Notes: generated by a model not told the origin, from the sequence alone. Counted from the stretch's first letter, positions 16,932 to 25,880 are shown. The stretch: 64,000 nucleotides of DNA from JAABVY01 sp964496505 (GCA_964496505.1 CAZBZV010000003.1:36688-100687), one strand, 5' to 3'. Program-made: numbers and translations.

Positions 16932-17520
16932 GAAGATTATCGCTTTCAACGGTTCGCCTGTTAAAGAGAGCAACACCGATCTGATCACACAGGAGATTAT
17001 CAGAGGCGCAGTGGAGCAGGATTTTGAGCATGAGCATGTCTATCTGAATGAAATGGATATCCTCCCCTGCCAGGCCTGCGGAGAATCCCCGGGCGAGAAG
17101 CTCTGTTTTTTCGAGGACGACCTTTTTGCCTATCTGCATGAATTCGCGAATTGCGATATCGCCGTTATATCCTCTCCTGTCTATTTCGATACTGTCAGCG
17201 CCCAGACCAAGCTCTTAATCGACCGCTGCAACTGCTTCAAGCCCTTAGCCGGATACGAGACCGGGAAATTTCAATTCGCTGATCTCAATTTAAAGCCGCG
17301 CATCGGAATAATTGTGCTGGTTGGCGGTGAACGTGAGAAATTCGAGCATGCCCTAACGGTGGTCAAAGGCTTTTTTATCTGGTGTAAAGTCAAGCTGTTC
17401 GACCAGATAATCTATGCTCATCCATACTATACCAAAGGCGCTGTCAGAAAAGAAAGCGATATTCTGCAAAAAGCCCGCGAGATGGGCAGAAAAGCGGCTG
17501 AGTCGTTAATCGCAAAATAG
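16903..17520 (+). CDS. NADPH-dependent FMN reductase-like flavoprotein
   Basis: A 205-residue flavodoxin-like protein. FNGSPVKESNTDLI after the first strand is the phosphate-binding loop for FMN, and ISSPVYFDTVSAQTKLLIDR is the conserved second FMN loop. A CQACGESPGEKLC segment gives a cysteine pair sometimes seen in iron-sulfur flavoprotein relatives, but the full cluster motif is not evident. The gene overlaps the ABC-F gene. Starts at ATG 16903 and ATG 16912 are both possible, and a weak GAGG lies between them. The electron partner and substrate are unknown. Confidence 0.82.
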   Translation: MRIMKNSPAKKIIAFNGSPVKESNTDLITQEIIRGAVEQDFEHEHVYLNEMDILPCQACGESPGEKLCFFEDDLFAYLHEFANCDIAVISSPVYFDTVSAQTKLLIDRCNCFKPLAGYETGKFQFADLNLKPRIGIIVLVGGEREKFEHALTVVKGFFIWCKVKLFDQIIYAHPYYTKGAVRKESDILQKAREMGRKAAESLIAK

Positions 17521-17677
17521 CCTAAACTTTCCACTTGAATATATGTTGTAATAAAACAGAATATTAAATGCCATTATGAGAGGTAATCACATAAAGCCCT
17601 TGGCTTTTGGCGTTTAATTCATTTTTTATTCGAAAAAATAATATTTTATAATTTCTCCAAAAAAATGGGGAGGGTAC

Positions 17678-18121
17678 ATGAAAATTAAGGACATTCTCGA
17701 ACAACACGGCAAGCGAGAGATATTCAAGGTTAAGCCAGAGACATTGATCAAAGACGGCCTCGAGATAATTATGAAAAACAGAATCGGCGCACTTATGGTT
17801 ACCGATGATGATGAAAAGCTGGCGGGAATTATAACCGAACGCGACATTCTCTGGAGGATTTACAAGGACGGTCATGATGCCCTGGGTAAGAAGGTCGAGG
17901 ATTATATGACCCGGAATGTAATCGTGGGGATACCGGATGATGATATCGAGACTGCCGAGCAGTTTATGACTGTTAACCGTTTTCGCCATCTGCCGATTAT
18001 GGAAGGCGAAAAGCTGGTTGGCTTAATTTCAATAGGCGATATCGTCAAAAATCTGGCCGGCAGCCTTAAAGTCCAGAACCGATACCTGCGCGACTATATC
18101 ACCGGCAAATATCCCGGATAA
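17678..18121 (+). CDS. Tandem CBS domain protein
   Basis: A 147-residue cytoplasmic protein made of two CBS domains (about 10-65 and 78-135). The segments MVTDDDEKLAGIITERDILWRI and RHLPIMEGEKLVGLISIGDIVK are classic CBS cores. Such stand-alone modules bind adenosine nucleotides such as AMP or ATP and regulate partner proteins. GGGGAGGG lies just before the ATG. It has its own AT-rich upstream region and is 112 bases before the ThDP enzyme gene. A partner cannot be named. Confidence 0.9.
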   Translation: MKIKDILEQHGKREIFKVKPETLIKDGLEIIMKNRIGALMVTDDDEKLAGIITERDILWRIYKDGHDALGKKVEDYMTRNVIVGIPDDDIETAEQFMTVNRFRHLPIMEGEKLVGLISIGDIVKNLAGSLKVQNRYLRDYITGKYPG

Positions 18122-18233
18122 ATCAAATGATAATCATCTCTGGCACAGGGAACTTCACAACAAACTCCGCGTTGCATTGATCCCTGTAAGCCGAAATATT
18201 AACTGTTTGAGCAAAAGGATTTTTGAGGGCTAA

Positions 18234-19871
18234 ATGAAAGTTTCAGATTTAATCGTTAAATGCCTCGAGACCGAGGAAGTCAAATATCTCTTCGGGCTTC
18301 CCGGTGAGGAAAACGAGGACCTTCTCTTCTCGCTCGAAAATTCCAGCATACAATTCATTCCCACACGCATGGAACAGGGCGCATCGTTTATGGCCGATGT
18401 TTACGGCCGCCTGACAGGCAAAGCCGGGGTTTGCCTTGCAACCCTGGGGCCAGGAGCTACGAATCTGATCACCGGCATTGCCGACGCGCATCTGGACAAG
18501 TCCCCGCTGGTGGCAATCACCGGCCAGGGGTCATCCGACCGTATCCACAAGGAAAGCCATCAATATGTGGATATCGTCAATATGTTCAAGCCGATCACCA
18601 AATGGAACACCTCGATTCAAAATCCTCTGATCACAGCCGAGGTAGTGCGCAAGGCTTTCAAATTGGCGGAGATGGAAAAGCCGGGAGCAACTCATTTCGA
18701 GCTTCCCGAGGATGTGGCCGCCATGAACAGCGACCTGGAGCCGATAAAGCCGGTACGGCTCAGACGTGCGGCGCCGGATTATAAAGCTATGAACGGCATC
18801 CTGGAGCGTCTCCGATTCGCCAAAAGACCGCTAATCCTGGCGGGTAACGGCGCAATCCGCAAAATGGCCTCCAAGCATCTGCGTGAATTCGTAAAGCGGA
18901 CCGATATACCCGTAGTCTCAACATTTATGGGCAAAGGAGCGATCTCGGATTACGACCGTCACTCCCTTTATGCTGTAGGTTTGCAGGCAAGGGATCATGC
19001 TATGAAAGCTATCGATGAAGCCGATCTGATTATCACTGTCGGATACGACATAGCCGAGTACGCTCCCGAACACTGGAACGGCAATAAAGACAATAAAATA
19101 ATCCATATAGATTTCACACCTGCCGAGGTATATGAATATTATCAGCCCGAACTGGAGATTGTCTGCGATATCTCGGCCGTCTTCTGGGAATTGAATATTA
19201 AGATCAAGGCCGAGGAGGTTAATTATGATCCGGAATGGTATCAGCCGATCCGTCAGGCGATAACCGAGGATCTGGAATCGTACAAGCTCAAAGGCGACGA
19301 CTGCTTCACCATACCGGGCGCATTGCATATAATCCGCAATCTGCTCGATCCCGGCGATATTCTGATTTCCGATGTGGGCGCACATAAGATGTGGATTGGA
19401 CGAAATTATCCGGTATACGAGCCTAACTCGGTTATAATCTCTAATGGTCTTGCCAGCATGGGAATCGCGCTCCCGGGAGGAATCGCCGCCAAACTGGCGC
19501 ATCCTGATAAAAAAGTCGTCGCCGCTATGGGTGACGGCGGGTTTCTGATGAATGCGCAGGAAATCGAAACCGCCAAGCGGGTTGGGGCAAATTACACGAT
19601 TATCGTTTTCAATGACAATGATTACGGCCTGATCTCATGGAAACAGGTCTCGCATACCGGGAGAAAATACGGCACCGAATTGACCAATCCGGATTTCAAG
19701 AAATATGCCGAGAGCTTCGGAATAAAGGGCTATTCGCCCAATACCCTCGAGGAATTGAATGCCAATCTGAAGGAAGCGATTACCTCGGATGAGCTGTCGC
19801 TGGTTGAAATCGGCATCGATCCCTCGGTAAATTATGAACTGACACAAAAATTACAGAAAAATAAGAAGTGA
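18234..19871 (+). CDS. ThDP-dependent enzyme: acetolactate-synthase-like, probable 2-oxoglutarate decarboxylase
   Basis: A 545-residue thiamine diphosphate enzyme of the acetolactate synthase superfamily. It has the N-terminal GLPGEENEDLLFSLE, the conserved glutamate in RMEQGASFMADVYGRL, and the cofactor motif GDGGFLMNAQE through FNDNDYGLI. No small regulatory subunit gene (ilvN) is next to it. It is followed after 23 bases by a succinate-semialdehyde dehydrogenase gene. The same pairing in the cyanobacterium Synechococcus PCC 7002, first annotated as acetolactate synthase plus aldehyde dehydrogenase, was shown to be 2-oxoglutarate decarboxylase plus SSADH, closing the TCA cycle without 2-oxoglutarate dehydrogenase. 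The N-terminal sequence recalls that enzyme type. Superfamily certain; 2-oxoglutarate as substrate is inferred from context, and acetolactate synthase remains the alternative. Confidence 0.75.
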   Translation: MKVSDLIVKCLETEEVKYLFGLPGEENEDLLFSLENSSIQFIPTRMEQGASFMADVYGRLTGKAGVCLATLGPGATNLITGIADAHLDKSPLVAITGQGSSDRIHKESHQYVDIVNMFKPITKWNTSIQNPLITAEVVRKAFKLAEMEKPGATHFELPEDVAAMNSDLEPIKPVRLRRAAPDYKAMNGILERLRFAKRPLILAGNGAIRKMASKHLREFVKRTDIPVVSTFMGKGAISDYDRHSLYAVGLQARDHAMKAIDEADLIITVGYDIAEYAPEHWNGNKDNKIIHIDFTPAEVYEYYQPELEIVCDISAVFWELNIKIKAEEVNYDPEWYQPIRQAITEDLESYKLKGDDCFTIPGALHIIRNLLDPGDILISDVGAHKMWIGRNYPVYEPNSVIISNGLASMGIALPGGIAAKLAHPDKKVVAAMGDGGFLMNAQEIETAKRVGANYTIIVFNDNDYGLISWKQVSHTGRKYGTELTNPDFKKYAESFGIKGYSPNTLEELNANLKEAITSDELSLVEIGIDPSVNYELTQKLQKNKK

Positions 19872-19894
19872 AATCAAAAAAGGTGAGGTAGAAT

Positions 19895-21253
19895 ATGAAG
19901 GCAATAAATCCCGCCACAAACAAATTAATCAAAGATTATGATGAGCATGACGAGAATCAAGTCAAAGATATACTTGAAAAGGTAGATAACGATTTCAAAA
20001 GCTGGAGCCGTACCGATTTTACACATCGCAGCAAATTGATGATGAAAGCGGCTGAGGTTTTGAAAAAGAATAAAGAGGATTATGCCCGAACTATGGCTAT
20101 GGAGATGGGCAAGCCGATAACCGAGGCTCGTTCCGAAGCCGAAAAATGCGCCTGGGTCTGTGAATACTACGCTGAAAATGCCGAGAAATTCCTGGCTGAT
20201 ATGGAGATCAAGACCGATGCCAGCAGGAGTTTTGTAGCTTTTGAGCCTCTGGGTACCGTTTTGGCAATCATGCCCTGGAACTTCCCCTTCTGGCAGGTAT
20301 TCAGATTCGCCGCGCCCGCCCTGATGGCCGGTAATACGGGCGTTTTGAAGCATGCCTCCAATGTCCCCGGATCGGCTCTCAAAATCGAAGAAGTCTTCCG
20401 TGAAGCCGGTTTTCCGGAGAACGCCTTCAGGACGCTCTTGATTAGCGCAAGCAAGGCTGAAGCGGTCATTAAAGATGAAAGAGTTAAAGCTGTAACGCTA
20501 ACGGGCTCAGAATTTGCCGGTACCCAGGTAGCTGCTCAGGCCGGAAGCGTTTTGAAAAAGACAGTGCTGGAACTGGGCGGCTCCGATCCGTATATCGTGC
20601 TTGAAGATGCCGAGATGCCCGCCTGTGTGCAGACCTCGGCCAAGGCACGCATGATAAACAACGGCCAGAGCTGCATTGCCGCCAAGCGCTTCATTGTGGT
20701 CGAATCGAAGCTCAGGGAATTCGAGGAAGCCCAGACAAATATCATGAAATCGTTGAAAATAGGCGATCCGCTGGATGAAAGCACTCAGGCCGGGCCGATG
20801 GCGAGGCAGGATTTGATGGAGGAGCTTCATGAGCAGGTCAAACAGTCGGTTGAAAAGGGCGCCAAAGTCCTCACCGGCGGTGAACCGATGGATGTTGAGG
20901 GAGCGTTTTATCCACCCACAGTGCTGACAAACTGCAAGAAGGGCATGAAAGTGGTCGACGAGGAGACCTTCGGCCCTGTCTCGGCCATAATCCCGGTCAA
21001 GGATGCCGAGGAGGCGATTGCGGTTGCCAACGATTCCGATCTGGGTCTGGGCGGCGCGGTTTGGTCGAATGACAAAGAGCGGGCAATCGAGGTTGCCCGA
21101 AGAGTTGAGACCGGCAATATGTTTGTCAACGGCATGACCAAATCCGATCCCCGTCTCCCCTTCGGCGGTGTCAAGAAATCCGGCTACGGCCGCGAGCTTT
21201 CGGTCTTCGGAATCCGTGAATTCGTGAATATAAAGACAATCTGGGTGGCGTAG
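19895..21253 (+). CDS. NAD(P)-dependent succinate-semialdehyde dehydrogenase
   Basis: Oxidises succinic semialdehyde to succinate. The 452-residue protein is the typical short form of this aldehyde dehydrogenase branch. MPWNFPFWQVFRFAAPALMAGN is the NAD-binding entry region, LELGGSDPYIVLEDA contains the general-base glutamate, and NNGQSCIAAKRF holds the catalytic cysteine. The C-terminus PFGGVKKSGYGRELSVFGIREF is family-typical. GGTGAGG precedes the ATG. It is almost certainly co-transcribed with the ThDP enzyme gene 23 bases upstream, which suggests a 2-oxoglutarate to succinate bypass. Other aldehydes could be substrates. Confidence 0.88.
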   Translation: MKAINPATNKLIKDYDEHDENQVKDILEKVDNDFKSWSRTDFTHRSKLMMKAAEVLKKNKEDYARTMAMEMGKPITEARSEAEKCAWVCEYYAENAEKFLADMEIKTDASRSFVAFEPLGTVLAIMPWNFPFWQVFRFAAPALMAGNTGVLKHASNVPGSALKIEEVFREAGFPENAFRTLLISASKAEAVIKDERVKAVTLTGSEFAGTQVAAQAGSVLKKTVLELGGSDPYIVLEDAEMPACVQTSAKARMINNGQSCIAAKRFIVVESKLREFEEAQTNIMKSLKIGDPLDESTQAGPMARQDLMEELHEQVKQSVEKGAKVLTGGEPMDVEGAFYPPTVLTNCKKGMKVVDEETFGPVSAIIPVKDAEEAIAVANDSDLGLGGAVWSNDKERAIEVARRVETGNMFVNGMTKSDPRLPFGGVKKSGYGRELSVFGIREFVNIKTIWVA

Positions 21254-21280
21254 AATATTTTTGTATCCCATATCTTGATT

Positions 21281-22030
21281 TTATGTTTTCGACACCGTCG
21301 GGATGATCTTTTTCCGAAAATTTTCTGTTTCGGCTTTGAGAGCTGTGAGAGTCTCTTCTGTAAACGGTACCTTGACCTCCTGCGGTGTGAAATTCGCACC
21401 TTTGACCCGGACAATCTGTAAATTCATGTTCATTGATTCTTTCATTCGAGTATAAATGAGATTATCGGCAAGCTTCTCCAGCTGCTCGATTTTCTCCCTA
21501 AAAGCGCTCGTACTGACAGACAATACTGACGAAAACTCCTTTTCGTGCAATAACACTTTTTTCCACTCTTCAAAAATCTTGTTGCCCCAAGTGTGAGAGA
21601 AAAGCAGAATATTCAATGCAGAACCGTATAAAATTATATCTTCTTTGGGTGAATCGAGTATCATTCTGCCGGTTTCAATGGCCTCGCGAAGCACATCCGG
21701 CTTAAGGATGTTCGCTCGAATCATATCGTGTTCAATCTGAGAGGTCGAGTCGATCTGCGGATCAAAATCGACGTACATGATCCTGGATTGAAATTCTAAG
21801 GCATTTAAGCCATTCAAAACCAACAGCTTTTCAACATAAGTGCGATTCGAGTTGATTAGAAATACAAGGGCGCTACCACCGGACCTTAGCCATGCGGCCA
21901 GAATAATCGCTCCTATCAAAGGCTTTCCGGAACCTCCGGGACCGCTGATGATAGTCGATGAAGGAACCGGTAAACCATCCGGAAGAAGCTTATCGAACCA
22001 ATCCTGGCCCATTTGTATTGCGTTATTCAT
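21281..22030 (-). CDS. KaiC/RecA-superfamily protein with degenerate ATPase motifs
   Basis: A 249-residue single-domain protein with the KaiC-family order: N-terminal phrase GLPVPSSTIISGPGGSGKP, AIILAAWLRSGGSALVF, and a C-terminal RMKESMNMNLQIVRVKG matching the KaiC-family tail. Two catalytic positions look lost. The P-loop reads G30-PGGSG-K36-P37 with proline in place of the Thr/Ser that coordinates magnesium. The Walker B segment reads DIILYGS (131-137), with glycine where KaiC-like proteins have aspartate. It may bind nucleotide weakly or not at all. AAGGAGT lies seven bases before the ATG. It is convergent with the SSADH gene and separate from the oad operon. Family moderately sure; role unknown. 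Confidence 0.7.
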   Translation of the reverse strand: MNNAIQMGQDWFDKLLPDGLPVPSSTIISGPGGSGKPLIGAIILAAWLRSGGSALVFLINSNRTYVEKLLVLNGLNALEFQSRIMYVDFDPQIDSTSQIEHDMIRANILKPDVLREAIETGRMILDSPKEDIILYGSALNILLFSHTWGNKIFEEWKKVLLHEKEFSSVLSVSTSAFREKIEQLEKLADNLIYTRMKESMNMNLQIVRVKGANFTPQEVKVPFTEETLTALKAETENFRKKIIPTVSKT

Positions 22031-22483
22031 CTTTATTACTCCTTAAAGGTAATTATCTACAAAACACTCACCTTTATAATATACGGATTCGGAATTCCAA
22101 GCTGTTAGAAAAATAATGATCCATTGCTCCAGGTTGCTTCGTTTCTGTTGTAATCGTGGGGTGGTAAAGCATACCCGTATGAACCGACCGCTAAATCGTG
22201 CCTGATAAAATGTATTAATATAGTATTTCGGGTTTATGCTGCAAACCCGGGATGCGTGTCAACGGCGCTAATCAATTTCCATCATAATATACTCAAATAT
22301 CCATGACACTGTCAATCATTAATGGCTTAAAATCCCATTTCGGATGCTAAATTTCCCAAAAAAGTTGACAATCACCCCAGAAAATATATATTTTTATCTT
22401 CCGCATGAGGCAAGAAACAAAAACATACCAACTTTGCGGGCTGACAATACCTGCCCGTCGAAAATTTACAAGGGGATTTACAT
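22031..22483. other. Gene-free divergent intergenic region with a hairpin
   Basis: 453 bases with no credible gene. It must hold promoters for the KaiC-like gene (leftward) and the oad operon (rightward). One clear hairpin is CGGGTTT (22229-22235), loop of seven, AAACCCG (22243-22249), with no T-run after it. The rest is A/T-rich. I did not recognise a riboswitch. Confidence 0.5.
22365..22392 (+). promoter_or_regulatory. Predicted promoter of the oadGAB operon
   Basis: TTGACA (22365-22370), 16-base spacer, TATATT (22387-22392), about 90 bases upstream of oadG. A perfect -35 and a near-perfect -10 make it one of the best promoter matches in the window. Confidence 0.55.
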
Positions 22484-22696
22484 ATGGAATCATCTAATTT
22501 GCTGGTAGTATGTGCCCTTGCATTCGGCGCAGTCTTCGTGTTGCTCCTGTTTCTGGCCATTGTTATGCGCGTGATCCTGGCGGTCTTTCCGCAAAGAGCG
22601 GGAGCCTCAGACGCCGCAGTTTTTGCAGCAGTGGCAGCAGCATCAACACAACTATACCCGGGAACAATAATTAAAAAGATAGAGGAAATAAAATGA
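22484..22696 (+). CDS. oadG: Sodium-pumping decarboxylase gamma subunit-like small membrane protein
   Basis: A 70-residue protein with one N-terminal membrane helix (about 7-32) followed by an alanine-rich hydrophilic tail. This matches OadG, the small anchor subunit that holds the catalytic alpha subunit of membrane-bound sodium-translocating decarboxylases. The sequence alone is weak evidence, but its 4-base overlap with the alpha subunit gene and the downstream beta subunit gene make the assignment good. A purine-rich AAGGGGA lies upstream of the ATG. Confidence 0.8.
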   Translation: MESSNLLVVCALAFGAVFVLLLFLAIVMRVILAVFPQRAGASDAAVFAAVAAASTQLYPGTIIKKIEEIK

Positions 22697-24573
22697 TTTA
22701 CGCAGAGAAGCCAAAAAAGATCAGGGTAATGTTCACACCCTTCCGTGACGGGCTCCAGAGCTCATTTGGCGGAAAAGTCAGACTTCATGATTTCCTTCCT
22801 GCAATGGAAGCATCAGCCGAAGCCGGCATCAAGCATTTTGAATTTGGCGGAGGCGCAAGATATCAGGCACCATATTTCTATCTGGGCGAGGATCCCTTCA
22901 TCGATATGCAGAAAATGCGTGAGGCCGTCGGTCCGGAATGCGATCTTCAGATTCTTACAAGATCTGTTTCGGGAGTCACCCTTACCACTCAATCTATCGA
23001 AGGTCTCAGGCTGCAGGCAAAATTGATGAAGCAATATGGTACTACATGGGATCGCAATTTCGATTATATGAATGATATTAGAAATCTGGTCAACACTGGT
23101 AAGCCGATTGTCGATGCGGGAATGCATCATCAGTGCTGTATCGCCCTGATGGGTCTGCCGTTCAAATCGGACAAAGTTCATACGCCCGATTTCTACTTCA
23201 ACATTGGCAAAAAACTACTGGATAGCGATGTGCAGATAGACAGCCTCTGCCTGAAGGATGCCAGCGGTACTACCGATCCAAAAACGATCTACGAGACAGC
23301 CAAGAGGCTGAAGAAGATTATGCCGCCTGAGATGCCGCTCTGGCTGCATACACACGACACTGGCAGTCTGGCTGTTGCCTGCTATATGGCCGGTATCGAA
23401 GCGGGTGTTGACGGTATCGACCTCTCCTGCCGTCCCATGGCAAGCGGCACTGTTCAGCCGGATGTGCGCTCGATGGCCCATTCCCTGAAAGGCACCGGAT
23501 ACTCTCTGGATGTGGACGAGACCAAGATGCCCAAGATCGAGAGCATGCTCAGCGAATTGATGAAAGATTATGATTTCAATCCGACCACGACCATGGCCGA
23601 TGCCCGTGTACTGGGCTTCCCGATGCCTGGTGGAGCTATCGGACCGAACGTACACATGATGGCCAAAGCCGGAATTATCGATAAATATTCAGATGTTTTG
23701 GAGGAATTCCCGGTAGTTGTGGAGGCCGGAGGCGCCTGGACCTCGGTTACGCCGGGAAGCCAGCAATACTGGCTGCAGGCCTTCAACAACGTGCTCTACG
23801 GACGCTGGAAAAAGATCGATGCAGGGTATGGCAAGGCTGTGCTCGGATATTTCGGAAAAACGCCTTTGCCTCCCGATCCGAAGGTTGTCAAAATTGCTGA
23901 AGAGCAATTGGAACTGCCGCCTATTGACGGCGATCCGCTGGAAGCTGCCCCCAAGAATTTGAAGGTGGCCAGAGAGGCACTGGAGGAGAGAAATCTGGAG
24001 GTAAGCGACCGCAATGTTTTCCTGGTACTGGCTGCTATGGTCCCCGGCAAGAAGATGGAACTCAACGAGGGTATCCGTCTCCTCACGGGAAGACCAAAAA
24101 TTGATATTCCTCTCAAAACAAAAGTTGATGAGGAAGAGCAAAAGGCCAAGAAGGAAGAAATCCGCAACCGTCTATCACAGCAGGCCGGCGCCGTGCCCAC
24201 AGCTACGGGCCCGCTTACCACACAATGCACTGTAGAGGAAAATGGAAAACGCAGAGTATTTAGAATAACAATGGAACCTGCCACTGCAGCTGGCGGGGGA
24301 ACGGCTACGGCAACAGCCGAAAAGCCTGCCCCGGCGGCGACAGCTGAATCGAATGGCACACCGGTGTATTCATCCTTTGCAGGATCGGTTGAAATAGTGG
24401 ATATTATGGTAAATGTCGGCGATCAGGTCAGCAAGGGCCAGGTGATTGCCGCTGTGGAGGCAATGAAAGCCAAACATGATATCAAGGCTCCTGTGGATGG
24501 AAAAGTAGCGAGTATTAACGCTGAAATTGGAGACGAACTGGATTCATCCAAACCGATCATGACAATTTCATAA
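22693..24573 (+). CDS. oadA: Oxaloacetate decarboxylase alpha subunit (carboxyltransferase plus biotinyl domain)
   Basis: Transfers a carboxyl group from oxaloacetate to biotin. The 626-residue protein has the carboxyltransferase TIM barrel (about 10-290), with FTPFRDGLQSSFGGKVR at the start and the metal-binding LWLHTHDTGSLAVA. The conserved region to about 490 follows, then an Ala/Pro/Thr-rich flexible linker (about 525-555) and a C-terminal biotinyl domain whose attachment site is Lys592 in VEAMKAKHD. The same architecture occurs in pyruvate carboxylase subunit B. With oadG and the membrane beta subunit genes flanking it and no biotin carboxylase gene nearby, the sodium-pumping decarboxylase reading is preferred. 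Methylmalonyl- or glutaconyl-CoA decarboxylases have different alpha subunits. Confidence 0.9.
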   Translation: MIYAEKPKKIRVMFTPFRDGLQSSFGGKVRLHDFLPAMEASAEAGIKHFEFGGGARYQAPYFYLGEDPFIDMQKMREAVGPECDLQILTRSVSGVTLTTQSIEGLRLQAKLMKQYGTTWDRNFDYMNDIRNLVNTGKPIVDAGMHHQCCIALMGLPFKSDKVHTPDFYFNIGKKLLDSDVQIDSLCLKDASGTTDPKTIYETAKRLKKIMPPEMPLWLHTHDTGSLAVACYMAGIEAGVDGIDLSCRPMASGTVQPDVRSMAHSLKGTGYSLDVDETKMPKIESMLSELMKDYDFNPTTTMADARVLGFPMPGGAIGPNVHMMAKAGIIDKYSDVLEEFPVVVEAGGAWTSVTPGSQQYWLQAFNNVLYGRWKKIDAGYGKAVLGYFGKTPLPPDPKVVKIAEEQLELPPIDGDPLEAAPKNLKVAREALEERNLEVSDRNVFLVLAAMVPGKKMELNEGIRLLTGRPKIDIPLKTKVDEEEQKAKKEEIRNRLSQQAGAVPTATGPLTTQCTVEENGKRRVFRITMEPATAAGGGTATATAEKPAPAATAESNGTPVYSSFAGSVEIVDIMVNVGDQVSKGQVIAAVEAMKAKHDIKAPVDGKVASINAEIGDELDSSKPIMTIS

Positions 24574-24583
24574 GGGCGGTGCA

Positions 24584-25711
24584 ATGGACACTATCATAGA
24601 ATTGCTGCGGGAATCGGGATTCGCCAATTTATCCTGGGGCAACTGGGTTATGTACGCGGTTGCCGGGATTTTGATATATCTGGCTATTGCCAAAGAGTAT
24701 GAGCCGCTGCTTTTGATCCCGATCGGATTCGGGATCATACTGGCTAATTTGCCTCTGGCGGATATGGGCTCGTACGGCGATGGTATAATTGCATTAATTT
24801 ACAAAACAGGCATCAAGACAGAACTGCTTCCGCCTATAATATTTCTCGGAGTGGGGGTGCTGACCGACTTCCGGCCATTATTAGGGCGTCCAATAACATT
24901 CTTATTGGGCGCAGCGGCACAGCTTGGAATTTTCATAGCCGCGCTCGGTGCGGCTTACCTTCTGGGCTTCAATTTCAAGGAGGCGGCCTCGATAGGTATA
25001 ATCGGCGGAGCTGACGGTCCAACCTCGATCTTTTTGTCGAGCCAACTCGCCCCTCATCTGCTGGGACCTATTGCAGTGGCGGCTTACAGCTACATGTCGC
25101 TGGTGCCGATAATCCAACCGCCCATTATGCGCATGCTGACCTCCAAAAAGGAACGTGCGATCGATATGCCTCAGGCCAAGCCGGTTTCGCAAACGGCCGC
25201 GATCCTGTTTCCGATCATTACCGGAATACTGGCGATACTGGCGATACCCTCGAGCGCGCCGCTTCTGGGCATGCTGATGTTCGGAAATCTTCTGCGTGAA
25301 TGCGGCGTTACCGACAGGCTCAGAAAGACAGCAGGAGGATCGCTGATCGATATTGTAACGCTCTTTTTGGGAATTGCGGTGGGCGCTACGATGGCCGCGG
25401 AAAGCTTCCTGAATCTCAGCACACTCAAGATTCTGGTGCTTGGTGCTTTTGCTTTTGCATTCAGCACCGCAGGCGGAGTGATTTTTGCGAAAATTATCAA
25501 TCTGTTTCTTTCTTCAGATAAGAAGATCAATCCCTGTGTGGGCGCTGCCGGTGTTTCGGCTGTTCCGATGGCCGCGCGTGTAGTTCAGAAATTCGTATCG
25601 GATCAAACCGACGGCCGTGTGAATCCGCTCATGCCAGCTATGGGCCCGAATGTGGCCGGAGTTATCGGCTCGGCTGTGGCAGCCGGTATTTTCCTGAGCC
25701 TATTGGGATAG
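24584..25711 (+). CDS. oadB: Sodium-translocating decarboxylase beta subunit
   Basis: The integral membrane subunit that decarboxylates carboxybiotin and exports sodium ions. The 375-residue protein has about nine to eleven hydrophobic segments. The most conserved family region, GIIGGADGPTSIFLSSQLAP, is intact, as is YSYMSLVPIIQPPIMR. The C-terminal GPNVAGVIGSAVAAGIFLSL is also typical. It starts 10 bases after oadA with GGGCGG nearby, and ends just before a strong terminator, so oadGAB is a complete transcription unit. Pumping direction and substrate follow from the family. Confidence 0.92.
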   Translation: MDTIIELLRESGFANLSWGNWVMYAVAGILIYLAIAKEYEPLLLIPIGFGIILANLPLADMGSYGDGIIALIYKTGIKTELLPPIIFLGVGVLTDFRPLLGRPITFLLGAAAQLGIFIAALGAAYLLGFNFKEAASIGIIGGADGPTSIFLSSQLAPHLLGPIAVAAYSYMSLVPIIQPPIMRMLTSKKERAIDMPQAKPVSQTAAILFPIITGILAILAIPSSAPLLGMLMFGNLLRECGVTDRLRKTAGGSLIDIVTLFLGIAVGATMAAESFLNLSTLKILVLGAFAFAFSTAGGVIFAKIINLFLSSDKKINPCVGAAGVSAVPMAARVVQKFVSDQTDGRVNPLMPAMGPNVAGVIGSAVAAGIFLSLLG

Positions 25712-25725
25712 TTTAAGACATTGTT

Positions 25726-25778
25726 GCGGCAGATCCTGATCCGGTCAAAGACCGGATTGTGATCTGCCGCCTTTTTTA
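25726..25778 (+). terminator. Rho-independent terminator of oadGAB (also a dispersed palindromic repeat)
   Basis: GCGGCAGATC (25726-25735) pairs with GATCTGCCGC (25761-25770), with an inner stem CCGGTC (25741-25746) / GACCGG (25750-25755) and a following CTTTTTT. It lies 14 bases after the oadB stop. The reverse complement of this unit recurs in degenerate form at 28617-28657, so it is a member of a repeat family used here as a terminator. Confidence 0.85.
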
Positions 25779-25798
25779 TACCCGACCGGCATTCTAAG

Positions 25799-25880
25799 GG
25801 AACGCAGTGACCAAAGAATCTTTTCCCATTTACGGGTGCCCCATCCCGTTGGGTTACTTTCAGCCTATAAGGGGTGGGAT
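25799..25880. repeat. Dispersed repeat units upstream of maeB
   Basis: GGAACGCAGTGACC at 25799-25812 followed by AAAGAATCT resembles the unit type at 3128-3232. Then 25834-25880 begins GGGTGCCCCATCCCG and ends AAGGGGTGGGAT, matching 3035-3083. The surrounding 25712-26158 region (447 bases) contains no gene; besides this it holds the oad terminator and the maeB promoter region. Confidence 0.65.

Noticed and set aside
18234..19871. Biosynthetic acetolactate synthase (ilvB) as the plain call
   Set aside because: No ilvN or branched-chain genes nearby and a tight pairing with SSADH; kept only as an alternative.
20507..21271. 254-codon minus-strand frame opposite the aldehyde dehydrogenase gene
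   Set aside because: Antisense shadow of a strongly matching enzyme gene; composition not protein-like and no homologous motifs.
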